This document shows, piece by piece, positions 13,720 to 26,000 of a stretch of DNA of 64,000 nt. The DNA lies in NCBI GenBank assembly GCA_028015205.1, contig CM051521.1:126302614-126366613 (forward strand), in the 5' to 3' direction. Source of the stretch: Mytilisepta virgata (lineage: Eukaryota > Mollusca > Bivalvia > Mytilida > Mytilidae). Below the pieces are notes generated by a model. It saw only the letters and a program-made list of their open reading frames with translations. It did no database searches and was not told the DNA's origin. The number at the start of each line of letters is the position of its first letter. Position 1 is the stretch's first letter. The position numbers and the translations under genes are program-made.

Positions 13720-14071
13720 CCTCAAACTAATTGCAACAGAAGAAATTAATTTTTAGTTTTTGTTTCAGGAAATGTACAAGGATTAACCAAGAAAAAATCC
13801 CCATGAAATGAATGTAAGCAGATAAATATATCAGCTGAAAGAAATTTCCTATGGGAATTTTTATTGAATAAGGGAGATAACTCTGTAAAAACTGCTTGAA
13901 ATTTGGCCAAAATCACAACAAAATAATAATTACTGTTTTTCCTGTACAAACTGTTTTGACAACGTACATGTTCAGCATTAAAAAGGGTAGAACCAATTAT
14001 TGTAACAGGGTTTTGATATTTTAATTCAAGTTTTGAATTATATTTTCTCTTTCTAGGATCTCTGATTTCCA

Positions 14072-14102
<31 letters not shown>

Positions 14103-14610
14103 ATCAAGTTTATGAAGTCAAATTTTGATGAAAATACAAGTAGTACCTACACTTTTTTGTGGTTTAGAAAATTCTTTTAACCAAGTAGAAATTATTGATA
14201 TATAATAAAAAGGGATAATCATTAACAATTATTTTAATTATTTTTTTCAAAATCGCCACATAGTTCAAAGTAAGCATTATCTGCGATAGTAAACATGTCA
14301 ATAAAATCAAAATACAAATAAAATTATGAATATTCTTGTATCATAAATAGCAGAATATATAAATTTAGCCAGTTTAGTCCATGGAAGTATCTTTCTTAAC
14401 AAGAAGAGGAAGAAATTGTTGGAAAAAAGACAAAAACCTAGTTTTAGCAAGAGTTACCTCCCTTGTTCTATTGGAAATCCCATAGGATATTTGAAAGTCT
14501 AATTTTGAAGTTTCCCATGGTCAGATTTTCATGGACCTTTTTCTGTGTATATTTAGCATATACTTAAGCAATTTAGATTCAAAATACCTTCTGTTGCAAT
14601 TAGTTTGAGG
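13720..14610. mobile_element. Foldback element with perfect 23-bp terminal inverted repeats
   Basis: 13720-13742 (CCTCAAACTAATTGCAACAG plus AAG) is the exact reverse complement of 14588-14610. Inside, the arms stay partly complementary for about 170 bp: 'ttcctatgggaattt...aagggagataactc' on the left against 'gagttacctccctt...aaatcccataggata' on the right. The centre holds a 29-31-nt A run (about 14069-14098) and the 122-bp segment also present at 12224-12345. No transposase. It sits just upstream of PSAP exon 1. Confidence 0.8.
14157..14278 (+). repeat. 122-bp segment, copy of 12224-12345
   Basis: See the partner at 12224-12345. It starts 'ttgtggtttagaaaattctt' and ends 'caaagtaagcatt'. Confidence 0.85.
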
Positions 14611-14642
14611 TCAAATTTTATTTTGACTGGAGCTAAGAATGT

Positions 14643-14716
14643 AGACTTGCTATAAGTCCCTCTCTGATAATTAATTAGTATTTTTTTTTTATATTAGAGG
14701 GACTTGTAGCAAGTCT
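14643..14716. repeat. 21-bp stem hairpin, 32-nt loop
   Basis: AGACTTGCTATAAGTCCCTC(T) at 14643-14663 pairs with 14696-14716 with one mismatch. The loop is T-rich. It could be a tiny palindromic element; no flanking duplication is evident. Confidence 0.7.
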
Positions 14717-15060
14717 AGATAGAATATACATTCACACATATATTAAATTAAAAAGAGAGACAAAATCAGAGGAACATCACAGATGTATAATAGTCCTGAA
14801 ATATTAATAAGAATTTACACAGTAATTGACCTTAATTTTAGTAACATTTCAAACTTAAAATAAAAAAAAAACTTCCAGAAAATGATAGGAGAAAGATAGA
14901 GTCTGGATATAACAAATTTTTCAAAGACTCAATAGGACGGATTGCATTTAATGTGTATAAAAGGATTACTTGTAATATCCAACATATGCAAGACAAGACA
15001 TTATGTATGGCACAATTTTTTTGTGAAAAAATAACTATAAGTTCCACAGTGTGAAACATA

Positions 15061-15515
15061 CTACTCCTTCATGCATGTCTGTAAGCTTTCTGCAAAGTTT
15101 CAAAGTTAATTACACAAAATTGCTACTCTCCATATACAATTGTTGCAAAATATTTCTAAGTTCCACAACATGGAAAATCTGGAAGAAATTCTTCAATTGA
15201 CATCATACTCCCTCATGTACATTTTCAATATGTCCACAAGCATTCAGCAAAGTTTAAAATATATAGTTTCAGGAGTTGATTACACAAAATTGGTACCTTC
15301 CATATGCATTTGTTGCAAAAAATTTCAAAGTTCCATAACATGGAAAATTTCTTCAAATTAGACATCATACTTCTATAACCAAGTATATTTTAGATATCAG
15401 AATGTTAATATGTAAAATATACTGGGTATATTTCTTCATTCACATTTTCAGTATGTACATAAACATTATGCAATGTTTCAAAGCTGTAGGAGTAGTTAAT
15501 TACACAAAATAGTTA
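15061..15515 (+). repeat. Degenerate tandem array, about 155-bp unit
   Basis: Units share 'catactccctcatgtacatt', 'cagcaaagtttaaa', 'ttacacaaaattg.taccttcc' and 'gttccacaacatggaaaat'. About three copies, ending directly beside the candidate exon 15517-15664. Confidence 0.65.
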
Positions 15516-15516
15516 C

Positions 15517-15664
15517 CCTATTTCCAGTTCAACAAAAATTGTACTATAAGCCGTATTCACACCATGTACAACCTGGCCAAAAATCTCTTGTTTGTTCAGT
15601 AACTTGGGATCCATAGTGTAATCCTCTTTTTCCATGTGGCCTTCCTCCAGATTTTGAAGCAAAG
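15517..15664 (-). CDS. Candidate isolated coding exon, unidentified
   Basis: On the minus strand, an acceptor (ctgcactag) is followed by an open frame of 48 codons that ends at a GTAACT donor. The peptide reads LLQNLEEGHMEKEDYTMDPK and continues LLNKQEIFGQVVHGVNTAYS-TIFVELEIG. The composition looks coding (mixed charged and hydrophobic residues, few AT-driven residues), unlike the surrounding DNA. The exon has 2-nt overhangs at both ends, so it needs partners. I found none between here and SPATA20, and none in PSAP intron 1. I do not recognise the family. It may be a stray exon of a gene with distant partners, or a relic. Confidence 0.35.
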
Positions 15665-15669
15665 CTAGT

Positions 15670-17214
15670 GCAGCAAAAGATATTTAACCAGGGGACCAGG
15701 TTAATTTGTTCAGTCATTCTTTGTTCGTTATGTAATGTTATATGCCAATGTTTCTAATCGGGATTATTTTGCATTATTAATTTAGAAAGTATGTAGTTAT
15801 ATTTATTGTATACTGTGAAACAAAACAAATTTTTGTGGATTTTGTTGACAGATCAACTGACGAATTTTAGAACCCAACGAATTCAGATATCTTTACTAAA
15901 AGGAAATATAGAAATGTTAGAGCTAAAGTCGGTCAATGACAAGAAAGCAAGAAAATCATTTCGCATTTCATGATTATTCACATTAAACTGGATTTTAGGC
16001 AGCAAACGTCTTTCATACATGTATGTTATTATAAGCCATCGATCAACTATTTAATATTTATCTATTGATTTTAAACATTTTTTCTCAAATTACAATTCAT
16101 TTCTTAAAATTCAAAATCCATGAAAGTAAGAAACCATGAATAAGCACCTTTTTCTAAATCACGATAAAGTGCTGTCAACAAAATTAACTGAATTCACAGT
16201 ATTACATCCCAAGTTTCACAGTATTAGATCCCAAAGTGAAGGTCAAGTCTACTGTATTCATAACCCAAAGTATTGAATATTTCAGTTTAATAAGTGCTCA
16301 TGTGACATTGTCCTTTCACCTGTTGACCAAAAAAGTCTTCCCCAATAGATGTTTTAACCATCAACCAAAATTTGATGTACAGGTGTAATTTTTCAGTAAA
16401 TGTTACTTGCATATAAGAATCAAATTTAACTAATCTCTCAATTGAATTTGTTTCACAAAAGCAAATTCTATTACAAGTTTGTTGAATTTGATTTTGTATT
16501 TTTATACTGAGACTGGAGATAATTATATCAATTCTTAGATTAGAGTTATCTCCCATTGTTATGATTCAGATTTACATACAATTTTCATAAATCTATAATA
16601 TTGTATGTGTTTTAACCTATACATCGAAAGATATGTCCCTGCCTAGAATGAAGACATTCTTTTTAGGTTAAAGTAAAATTTAGAGCAAAATTGCAAAAAT
16701 TGTAAAATTGGGGAGAGTTAAAAAGACAAAATAAAGAAGAGTATTCACCTATAGATTATACACTGAACATGAAAAAGATGCATTTGATGTGAAGAATATG
16801 CTTGAGATATCTAGTCAGTTATATAAACATTGCATAAATTATTCATAATTTATGTTCAGTGAGCTGAAAATTTGGTTTTATTCAAATTTTTCTTTAAAAA
16901 TCTTTTGTGTGTTTTTGAGTGGTTATGATTCAATAAATTGTGCAAGATATAAATTATATATGAAGATAAAAGGACAAAATCCCACCAAATGAAACTGGAT
17001 ATAGATTCATTTGAGCCATTGCTCTTAACATAAAACTAAATGATAAAATCATATCAGTTATTAAATCAAGTGTTCATAATATTTACTTATTGACATTGTT
17101 GCTGAATATCATTTTTTCTGTGAAAATTTTGTAATACCACAAAATATTTTTAATTTTCAATCTGTGTTTATTTTATGTAAAGTATAACAATTTCATGTAG
17201 AAGCTGAAAAATAT
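15670..17214. other. Intergenic, no gene seen
   Basis: AT-rich. Around 16290-16350 it carries 'gtgacattgtcctttcacct', which reads like a dispersed mollusc repeat, but I have no second copy in this window. Confidence 0.45.
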
Positions 17215-17283
17215 TAATGTATATGGCAACAAGCTTTAAGTGATGGCAATATGTTGTAGCTCATCTAGGCAATCTGAGCTAAC
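17215..17283 (+). repeat. 3' terminal remnant of the hairpin-ended element
   Basis: Contains 'taagtgatggcaatatg.tg', 'tagctcatct' and ends 'tgagctaac', matching the 3' ends of copies B and C with substitutions. Confidence 0.5.
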
Positions 17284-18157
17284 AACTATCCAGTATTTTC
17301 ATTTGAATGGATTGAAATAAAAACAGGGAAACTGTGTAAGGAACAACCATATGATTTTTTTCAATCTGATCGTGGGTTGGGACAAGGAAGGAATTTGAAT
17401 CTAGAGGTTCACCTGAGCCTATATCGTTCACCTGGCTTTTATTTAGGGAATTTGAAAATGTAAGCAAAATGTTAAAGTGACCTTGATATTTGACCTTTGA
17501 CCTAAAAAAAGGTGGGTCATTTGCATCCATCCTGCCAACCTTGGTTACATTCTGCCCATTAGTTCCTGAGCAAATGACAAAAAAAGTCCTTTCCATTTGG
17601 TTTCAATGGAAACTTTGAACAGCCGCACCCATTGGTTGATCAGATGATTCTCAATCAAAAAAATGGACCATTTGTAGAGGGTATTGTTGTCATCAATCCT
17701 GAAAAGTTTCAAAACATTTCATAATGTAGTTTCAGAGAAGACTTTTGAAAATTGACCAATCAAAATCAAAGATGGCCTCTGGCAACAATGCTGTTCATCC
17801 AACTGAACCAAAGGTAAAATTGTGGTAGAGGTCCTTCCCTACATCATTCCTGCCTACTTTGGTTACAATTTACCCATTAGTTCCTGAGCAAATGACAATA
17901 AAATGCTCCGCTGGGCGCAGCTAGATACGACCGCGGATGTCGAACCCTGAATAGTTGGGGCAATTATGAACACAACATTCAAGCTTGATACAATACTGAA
18001 TTTGGATTGTGAATAAATATTTGACACAGCATAGGTTTCTGACACAGAATGAATGTTGTCTAAGAACTTAAAATTTTTTAATTTACCTATTCAAACCATA
18101 TCAGTATTATTTGTTTTTATATATAAATCAGAAATAACCAATTTAAAATTTAAAATT

Positions 18158-18845
18158 GGGCACACATATCAATTTCTTGCTATTGCGCAATACTGTGCAA
18201 TTGAAAATTTCTTCAAATATTTGACACATAATAGGTTTCTGACACAGAATAACTGAAATCAAAGAACTTAGAATTGGTCATATGAGTTGAATTTATATTA
18301 AATTTTTTGCTTCTTGTGCAATACAATATGCTGTGGAGAATTGCCCCCCCCCCCAAAAAAAACAAAAAACAATAAAATTTAATGTAACCCCCCCTTTTTT
18401 TGCTAAAAAAATTTGAAATTTTCTTTTTAATTTATGAAATATGAAATGAGAAAAAAATTACCCCCTCCCCAATTTCTCATTTACCTCCCCCTCTAAATTT
18501 TGTTTTCAACCCCCCCCCCCCCCCCCCGTTTCTTTATACTTTGCAATCATAACAGCCCATTTAAATACACCATAACATATTAAAATAGAAAATGACATCA
18601 TAGTCATGGAATTTGTTAATAATACGGTTTTGATAGCAGAGCACACATATCAATTTCTTGCTATTGCACAATACTGTGCAATTGAAAATTTCTTCAAATA
18701 TTTGACACATAATAGGTTTCTGACACAGAATAACTGAAATAAAGAACTTAGATTTGGTTATATGATTTGAATTTATATTAAATTTTTTGCTTCTTGTGCA
18801 ATACAATATGCTGTGGAGAATTTCCCCCCCCCCCCCAAAAAAAAA
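18158..18845 (+). repeat. About 482-bp tandem duplication
   Basis: 'gcacacatatcaatttcttg' to 'gctgtggagaatt' followed by a C run occurs at about 18158-18355 and again at 18640-18835, nearly identical. The unit has poly-C/poly-A tracts between copies (18340-18530). Confidence 0.8.
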
Positions 18846-18870
18846 AATTACCCCTTTTTTTAGCTTTAAT

Positions 18871-19656
18871 TTTGGACCCCGATTTGGACCAACTTGAAAA
18901 CTGGGCCCATAACAAAAAAACTAAGTACATGTTTAGATTCAGCATATCAAAGAACCCCAAGAATTCAATTTTTGTTAAAATCAAACTAAGTTTAATTTTG
19001 GACACTTTGGACCTTAATGTAGACCAATTTGAAAACGGGACCAAAAATTAAGAATCTAAATGCACGGTTAGATTCGGCATATCAAAGAACCCCAATAAGT
19101 CAATTTTCGATGAAATCAAACAAAGTTTAATTTTGGACCCCGATTTGGACCAACTTGAAAACTGGGCCCATAATAAAAAAACTAAGTACATGTTTAGATT
19201 CAGCATATCAAAGAACCCCGAGAATTCAATTTTTGTTAAAATCAAACTAAGTTTAATTTTGGACCCTTTGGACCTTAATGTAGACCAATTTGAAAACGGG
19301 ACCAAAAATTAAGAATCTAAATGCACAGTTAGATTCGGCATATCAAAGAACCCCAATACTTCAATTTTCGATGAAATCAAACAAAGTTTAATTTTGGACC
19401 CCGATTTGGACCAACTTGAAAACTGGGCCCATAATAAAAAAACTAAGTACATGTTTAGATTCAGCATATGAAAGAACCCCAAGAATTCAATTTTTGTTAA
19501 AATCAAACTAAGTTTAATTTTGGACCCTTTGGACCTTAATGTAGACCAATTTGAAAACGGGACCAAAAATTAAGAATCTAAAGGCACGGTTAGATTCGGC
19601 ATATCAAAGAACCCCAATAGTTCAATTTTCGATGAAATCAAACAAAGTTTCATTTT
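18871..19656 (+). repeat. Higher-order tandem array: 260-bp unit made of two 130-bp halves, 3 copies
   Basis: 'taattttggaccccgatttg' recurs at about 18870, 19130 and 19391. Within each unit two related halves alternate: one carries 'ccaacttgaaaactgggccc' and 'gattcagcatatcaaagaac', the other 'ccaatttgaaaacgggacc' and 'gattcggcatatcaaagaac'. It stays open in a frame on both strands, giving spurious protein-like ORFs of about 85 codons. Confidence 0.9.
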
Positions 19657-20110
19657 GGACCCTTTTGGCCCCTAATTCCTAAACTGTTGGGACCAAAACT
19701 CCAAAAATCAATCCCAACCTTCCTTTTGTGGTCATAAACCTTGTGTTTAAATTTCATAGATTTCTATTTACTTATACTAAAGTTATTGTGCAAAAACCAA
19801 GAAAAATGCTTATTTGGGCCCTTTTTTAGCCCCTACTTCCTAAACTGTTGGGACCAAAACTCCCAAAAACAATCCCAACCTTCCTTTTGTGGTCATAAAC
19901 CTTGTGTTAAAATTTCATAGATTTCTATTTACTTATACTAGAGTTATTGTGCGAAAACCAAGAAAAATGCTTATTGGGCCCTTTTTTGGCCCCTGATTCT
20001 TAAACTGTTGGGACCAAAACTCCCAAAATCAATCCCAACCTTCCTTTTGTGGTCATAAACCTTGTGTTTAAATTTCATAGATTTCTATTAACTTATACTA
20101 AAGTTAGAGT
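19657..20110 (+). repeat. About 160-bp tandem array, 2.8 copies
   Basis: 'taaactgttgggaccaaaac' occurs at 19680, 19841 and 20001. Each unit includes 'ccttccttttgtggtcataa' and 'cttatactaaagtta'. It runs into a (GACGAC)n microsatellite at about 20130-20185. Confidence 0.9.
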
Positions 20111-20630
20111 GCGAAAACCAAATGTCTTTGGACGACGACGCAGACGACGGACGACGACGCAGACGACGACGCCAACGCCAACGTCATACCAATATACGAC
20201 CGCAAAAATTTTGCGGTCGTATAAAAAAGTCTTTTCCCATATGGTTTCAATGGAAACTTTGAACAGCTGCAGCCATCCATTGAGCTTGCAGATTAATCTC
20301 AGCCAAAAGTGGATTGTTGGTTGAGGGTATTGTTGTCATCAATCCTGCAAAGTTTCAAAACATTTCATAAAGTAGTTTCAGATGAGACTTTTGAAAATTG
20401 GCCAATCAAAATCTAAGATGACCTCTAGGGGCCAAATTGTTCATCCAACCGGAACCAAAGGATAGTTTATAGAGGTCCCTCCATACATCATTCCTACCAA
20501 GTTTGGTTACAATCCGCCAAGTAGTTTCAGAGGAGAAGATCAAAATGTGAAAGTTCAGACGATGCCTATAAGCCAGGTGAGCTTAAAAGAGACAGGCTCC
20601 AAATTATGGTGAAAAAATAATGTTCTGAAA

Positions 20631-20880
20631 CTAAAGGCTCCAAGGAGCCTGAATTGCTCAACCGGATATGATATGCAGAGTTAAAGTAGCTAAATTGTCC
20701 AACTTCTAAGAATTATTCCCATAGGTCCCATGAACTAAGTTTGGCCATCTGGGTCATCAGAAAAACTTAAAAGGAGACCACCTAATGACTGTTCCTGCAA
20801 ACTTTGGTTCCAGAGAAGATCTTAAAGTGAACTCTTCTATAGAGTCTTATGTTAAACTAAGTTTGCCTGTAGCTTCTCAG
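20631..20880 (+). repeat. Hairpin-ended element, truncated copy E
   Basis: Starts CTAAAGGCTC-CAAG-GAGCCT, giving the family's 5' hairpin, then 'gaattgctcaaccgg'. Family wording runs to about 20880 and the 3' end is missing. Confidence 0.6.
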
Positions 20881-21509
20881 TTTATCAATATTCAACTTGT
20901 GACCATACAAAAATAATAATTCACTCCTTGGAACCTGTAAATTTTTTCTGCAACATCCATTAACCTGTATTTTTTTTAGCACGCAGGTGCACCCAACTTT
21001 TTTCCTACCGTTTGACTACAGGTGACATTAAGTCCTGCATTTTACGACGCATCTAGCCCATGACAATAAGGCTGATATGATCGTACACTCCTGACAAAAG
21101 TATGGACCAAAAATCTCCATCTTTAAAGCTATTTTATACCTCAAGGAATTCTTACCACCTGTTACAATGAACATCGATGTTTACTTGATAGAAAGAATGT
21201 TATTTAAAATGAAAAACTCCTGTAATAGTACATATTTATTAAATATTATACAAACAAACCAATAAAACCAGTTATAAATATGTTTGTTAAAATTTTAAGG
21301 TTTTTGAAAAAATATCGATAAATCTTTACAAAATTAATAAAAATGTTAAATTTAACAATTCATAATTGAACAAAAACCTTTGCAAACAACACATATCTTT
21401 AATAAAACTAACTGTTGTGGTTGTTATTTTATCATTTTTTAACAGTATATTTATGCATTAATTTTATCTTATATTGTTAGGCATACCTGAAGACAGGTAT
21501 ATATTTTGA

Positions 21510-21868
21510 TGGATGGATGGATGATTATTGTTTAACGTCCAGTGGCAACCAGGTGCATATCAGGACGAGAACATTTTGATATGATAATGAATATGATCCC
21601 TGCTTTGTACTAGACCGACACGCTCAATCGGATTTTTAATGTGCTAGCTCACGAGGTAATTGTCCGCAGGAAGACATATCACCTCACTCGGACACATTAT
21701 ACTGACTCCGAGCCGACCAGTCTTTGCTCTTACTCTTAGATGCCGCGTGCTTGGCGGAGAAGCAGCAAATACCAATTTTAATGTCTTTGGTTTGACCCGG
21801 CCGGGGATCGAACCCGCGACCTTCCGCACTCGGGGCGAGCACGCTACCACAAGACCACCGAGGCGGTT
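21510..21868 (-). mobile_element. tRNA-derived SINE with 14-bp target duplication
   Basis: Perfect direct repeats GGTATATATTTTGA flank it at 21496-21509 and 21869-21882. On the minus strand the head reads CCGCCTCGGTGGTCTTGTGG (A-box region) and then GGTTCGATCCC (a good B-box). The 3' end is GGTTGCCACTGGACGTTAAA followed by (CATC)n. The head can be read as an open frame on both strands, which is coincidental. Confidence 0.88.
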
Positions 21869-21882
21869 GGTATATATTTTGA

Positions 21883-23067
21883 AGTAAACATAATAAAGGT
21901 ACTGTAAATTCAGAAATTAAAGCAATGTTTCATTAACATTTAAAATACAACAGGAGCATTGATAATTCCGAGTACAAGTCACATTTTTAATTATTCCTAG
22001 TGATATTTCATGAGAGTTGAGCTCCCATGATTAATAAAAGGTCTGTATTACAGTAAGAAGAGTTTTGGGTGGAGATCAAACAGCTTTCATAGTGTATGAA
22101 GTTTATCGAAGTCTGGGCTGGATTCAACTCAGAAAATTCAGAAATATAATAATTTAACTTTACTTTATCAAAAGCTATAAAAAATATACATTGAGGCTAT
22201 TTAAATCCAAATATGGATAAAAATAAAACCTAAATATAAATTGTTTGGTAAATAAGTATATTTAACTGTATATATATTCTAAGTACTTGGTATTCCATTT
22301 GCATTCTTATACTTCCCACACCTTTTTTATGCATATATTTGTTTTATGAAAGGCATTCCATGTAAAAGGCAGAGGGTGACTACTTGGTAACAGTTTCAAC
22401 TACATACCCACATTCTACACTCACTAAAATGAATTGTCTTTGATATTTAATTTTATTTCATTTGTTTTGTGATTTATTCTAGAATACCTTTCAGTTGAAC
22501 ATTTACTTGCAAAATAAAACTATTGGAAATTTCATGCCATGTACCATCCTAACATGCTACTGAAGCAAGGAAATGCCTGATTTAACATAAATACCATCAT
22601 TTACATTTATCAAGTACAACATACCCATACAGAAACAAGAATATTTAATATGTGATAACATAACCTTTTTTTTCGTTATATGAAAGAGTGTGTGAAGTAT
22701 GTCATATATCAAATATGTTGTACCATGTTACTTTTTTCCCATAGATCTTAAGAAAAACCTAAAATATTCCCAGCTGCTTACACAAGTCATACAATATCTG
22801 AAAATTCTTGTAAACATAATTTCAGAAAATTCTGGAATTTGCAACATTTGTCTTACAAAAAAAAAATGGAAAAAAACTCAAAAATTAATTGGAAAATAAA
22901 AATGAACACACCACAATGTATCCTTTAATTTCTGTTTTAATATCATTTATTACCACCGTTACCAACACTTACATGTTCAAATTTGTATTAGTAAAGATTT
23001 TCCAATTTCTTTGTCATTCATTTTTTTGCCATTTGTTTCTATGATATTTGAATTAAATTACTGACAT
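21883..23067. other. Spacer downstream of SPATA20, no gene seen
   Basis: AT-rich. It must hold the SPATA20 3' UTR and poly-A signal. AATAAA-like motifs are too frequent here to choose one. Confidence 0.5.
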
Positions 23068-26000
23068 TCAACTAATTATCTTTAACAAATCATCAACAGT
23101 AGTCACTGGTAACGAACAGGAGTAGTTTTCACAAACAAAAGCTGTAGCTTTGCCGTTAATTTTATTTAATGTTTGTAAAATGTCTAATTTTGATTTTAGG
23201 TAGTTGTCATGCTGTCCATCACTAACAATCAGAACTTTGTTTGGTATATAACGATTATTAACACAGTTTATAAGTCCTGTCAGATCTTCTGAACCAGTAT
23301 CGCCAACCAGGATTATCTGTAATGACAAGATTTACAAATTTATTATATTTTATCACCAATTTTCACGGTTTTCATGGAAAATGAGAAACCACAATTTCAA
23401 GAATTTAATATAATTCACATCTCATTACATGTTATAATAAATTAATAACAAATCTTCAAATTCAAATTTTATATAAAAAAAACTAAATATTTACTAAACC
23501 ATGAAAATTAATTCCCACTAAAATAATTACTTATCTACAAATTCAATATTACATAAATAACAAATTTTAACTAAACCATGAAAATTAATTCTTGCTATAA
23601 ATATAAAATAATAAATGAATCCATAATATATTTAAAGTTATCAATAAACAGAATACAATATTATGTGCTTTAATGGAACAAATATGACTAAAATATAACT
23701 AGATTATATTATTACGATGGGCTTTCTTTTTGGATGATCCAGGCTTAATTATCGATATCATTAATACTTCATGAATCAGTGACAATATTTTAATAGCCTT
23801 GTTAATCCATATATATATATATATTGTATACCTAGTGACTAAAACATTGAGTTTATTGCTCTGGCTTTCCACATTATCTACATTGAGCTCTGCTGATAAG
23901 TCATAAATTCTTGAAATGACCACACACATTGTGTCAAAACTGGAATATTCATTTATATACCTGTTTAGTAGTAGATTTAGCAAACAACAGTCCACAAACC
24001 ATCTCTGGAACTGCTAAAGGTATTTTAATTAAACGTTCGTTAAACACTGATAATATTTTCATGGCTTTCTCGACATATTCAGGTTTATTCAGGAAGTTTG
24101 ACAATCGTAAAAGATTACTGACAGCTACAGAATTGGAACATGGCTCTGCTCCATCCTGATCTGAAAAAAAGCAAAAATTGTTATATTAAATTTCTATTGA
24201 GTAAATATGTAATTAAGTAAGTCTACATTTATCTGGATTTTTTTCTACATAATAACTTCATCAAATAATCAGTGACAAGCTGCACATTTTCAACAGGATT
24301 TTCCAATAGATAATAACAGGTTTTTATTTTGGCCATGTACAGCAGGCTGTATAACAGGTTATTGGGTAGATCCAAACTGTTATGAAACAAACTTTACTCT
24401 GTTGTGAATTAGACTGCTTCTTGTTTGGGAGAGATATCATAGAAAAATATCCATTTTGTCTTCTTGAGAAGCTTGTGTGAACACTTGAAAACATCAGGAC
24501 AAATTTGGTGACATCCATGATAAATTAAGGTAATGTGAACATTTGTGCAGTGATTTGGTAATAACTGAAAGTCTAAGCAAGCTTACACAGATGTATGAAA
24601 CTTAATTAACATACATAAAGATATAAAAATTAAGTGACCTTCAAACTTAAGGATAAATTATAAAGTTATAACTATTAAATGCCATGTCATGGAGAGTCTG
24701 AACTGCTTGTTGAATTTATTATTAACATATTAGACTATGTACATTCTCGTCATTTATAGAAAAATTATTTTTTCTCAATACCTTCTTTAAGTCGCAGCAA
24801 AATAGTGGCATCACCATGGTGACTGTTAAAATATCCACCATCTTCTATATCCCAGAATAACTCATCTTGTTTTTGTTGTAATTGTTCTGCCCATGCTATC
24901 CACTTATCATTAAAACCAGCTTCATACAAATCTAATAATCCTCTGATCATAAATGTGTAATCATCTACAAAACCTTCTATCACAGACTCACTAAAAAATA
25001 AAATACAATTAAACTTTGACACAGGCAAAAGATACTACCTGAAACCTTAAATTACAGAAACAGGACCTGATACTGTCATCTGTAGTTCTCTGTCATCTAA
25101 CAAATCAACATCACGAAGTCAAGTTCATTTCTTTGATCAGAATACAGGAAGAAGAAATATATTTCAATTTTCACCACATAACAATAGATATTTATTACTT
25201 CCCCTGATTTCTAACGGGCTATCTCAAGATATTCTCAAACTGAGATTTCAAAAGGAATTTATACTAACCCTTGTACAATACCCTGATCACTTTCTGAATA
25301 ACAGCTACGTAACAGAATATTAGAATCAGTTCTATAAAGATGCTCTTGCACAAAGGATGCTGCTTGCTCGGCCTTGCTTACATAATGTGTATCTGGCAGT
25401 ATGGCTCCTGCTTTGGCTAGACCAGATATCATTAGTCCTAAAAAAAAACAATTCTTATGTTATTACATTTGTACAATTGGACAGCTACCTCTTACGGTAA
25501 TATTACTGTCAGTTTTGACTTTTGTTTCAAGTTAATTGTCAGAGTTTTGGTGTCCACAAAATGTAATCTGTATATGTACATTTAAAAAAAATTCAGTAGT
25601 AGAAAATGATGATAAAACTATCACAGATATGGCATGTTATGATTATTCTATTAAAATTCAGTCTCACTTTGCTCAATAAAATGTAACTACTAATTTTTCA
25701 GTTTCTGATTTATACAATTCTAAGAACTGATTTACAACAAATACAAAAACAACCAAACTTTAGTATTACTGTAATGTATTGATTTTAATTAAAATAAGAG
25801 AAACATTACACAGATATAGTTACCATACCATTCCAAGCAGACAATATTTTGGTATCCAGATGAGGTTTTGGCCTCTTCTGTCTGACACCATACAGTAATT
25901 TCCTACATTCCTCCAATATCTGTTGAGTTTTATCCACACTCAGTTTAAAGTGCTCAGCTGTATGTTCCAATGAATTTCTAACTATCAATACATTTTGATT

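Larger units (their letters stand above)
17904..20222 (+). mobile_element. Nested non-autonomous element ending in a GCGGTCGTAT palindrome
   Basis: The left boundary reads TGCTCCGCTGGGCGCAGCTA followed by 'gatacgaccgcgg'. The right boundary is a near-perfect 29-nt palindrome at 20194-20222 (ATACGACCGCAAAA-ATTTTGCGGTCGTAT), preceded by a (GACGAC)n tract. The interior is made almost wholly of three tandem arrays (18158-18845, 18871-19656, 19657-20110). No transposase is visible. It has inserted into copy D. Confidence 0.7.
17401..20585 (+). repeat. Hairpin-ended interspersed element, copy D, split by a nested element
   Basis: Starts CTAGAGGTTCACCTGAGCCT and ends AAGCCAGGTGAGCTTA. The halves 17401-17903 and 20223-20585 share family wording ('tttcaatggaaactttgaac', 'aaagtagtttcaga.gag'). 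They belong to one unit interrupted at 'tgagcaaatgacaataaaa', because the right half resumes with 'aaaaagtcttttcc', as at 17578. It is therefore older than the insert. Confidence 0.7.

Noticed and set aside
13746..14072. 108-codon minus-strand frame
   Set aside because: It lies within one arm and the spacer of the foldback element and has no recognisable domain.
18794..19566. Three similar 85-88-codon open frames on the minus strand (MVPFSNWSTLRSKGSKIKL...)
   Set aside because: They are translations of the 260-bp tandem array, open on both strands and lacking splice or start context.
21644..21887. Overlapping 68-75-codon frames on both strands
   Set aside because: They lie in the tRNA-derived head of the SINE at 21510-21868; the B-box sequence explains the apparent coding.
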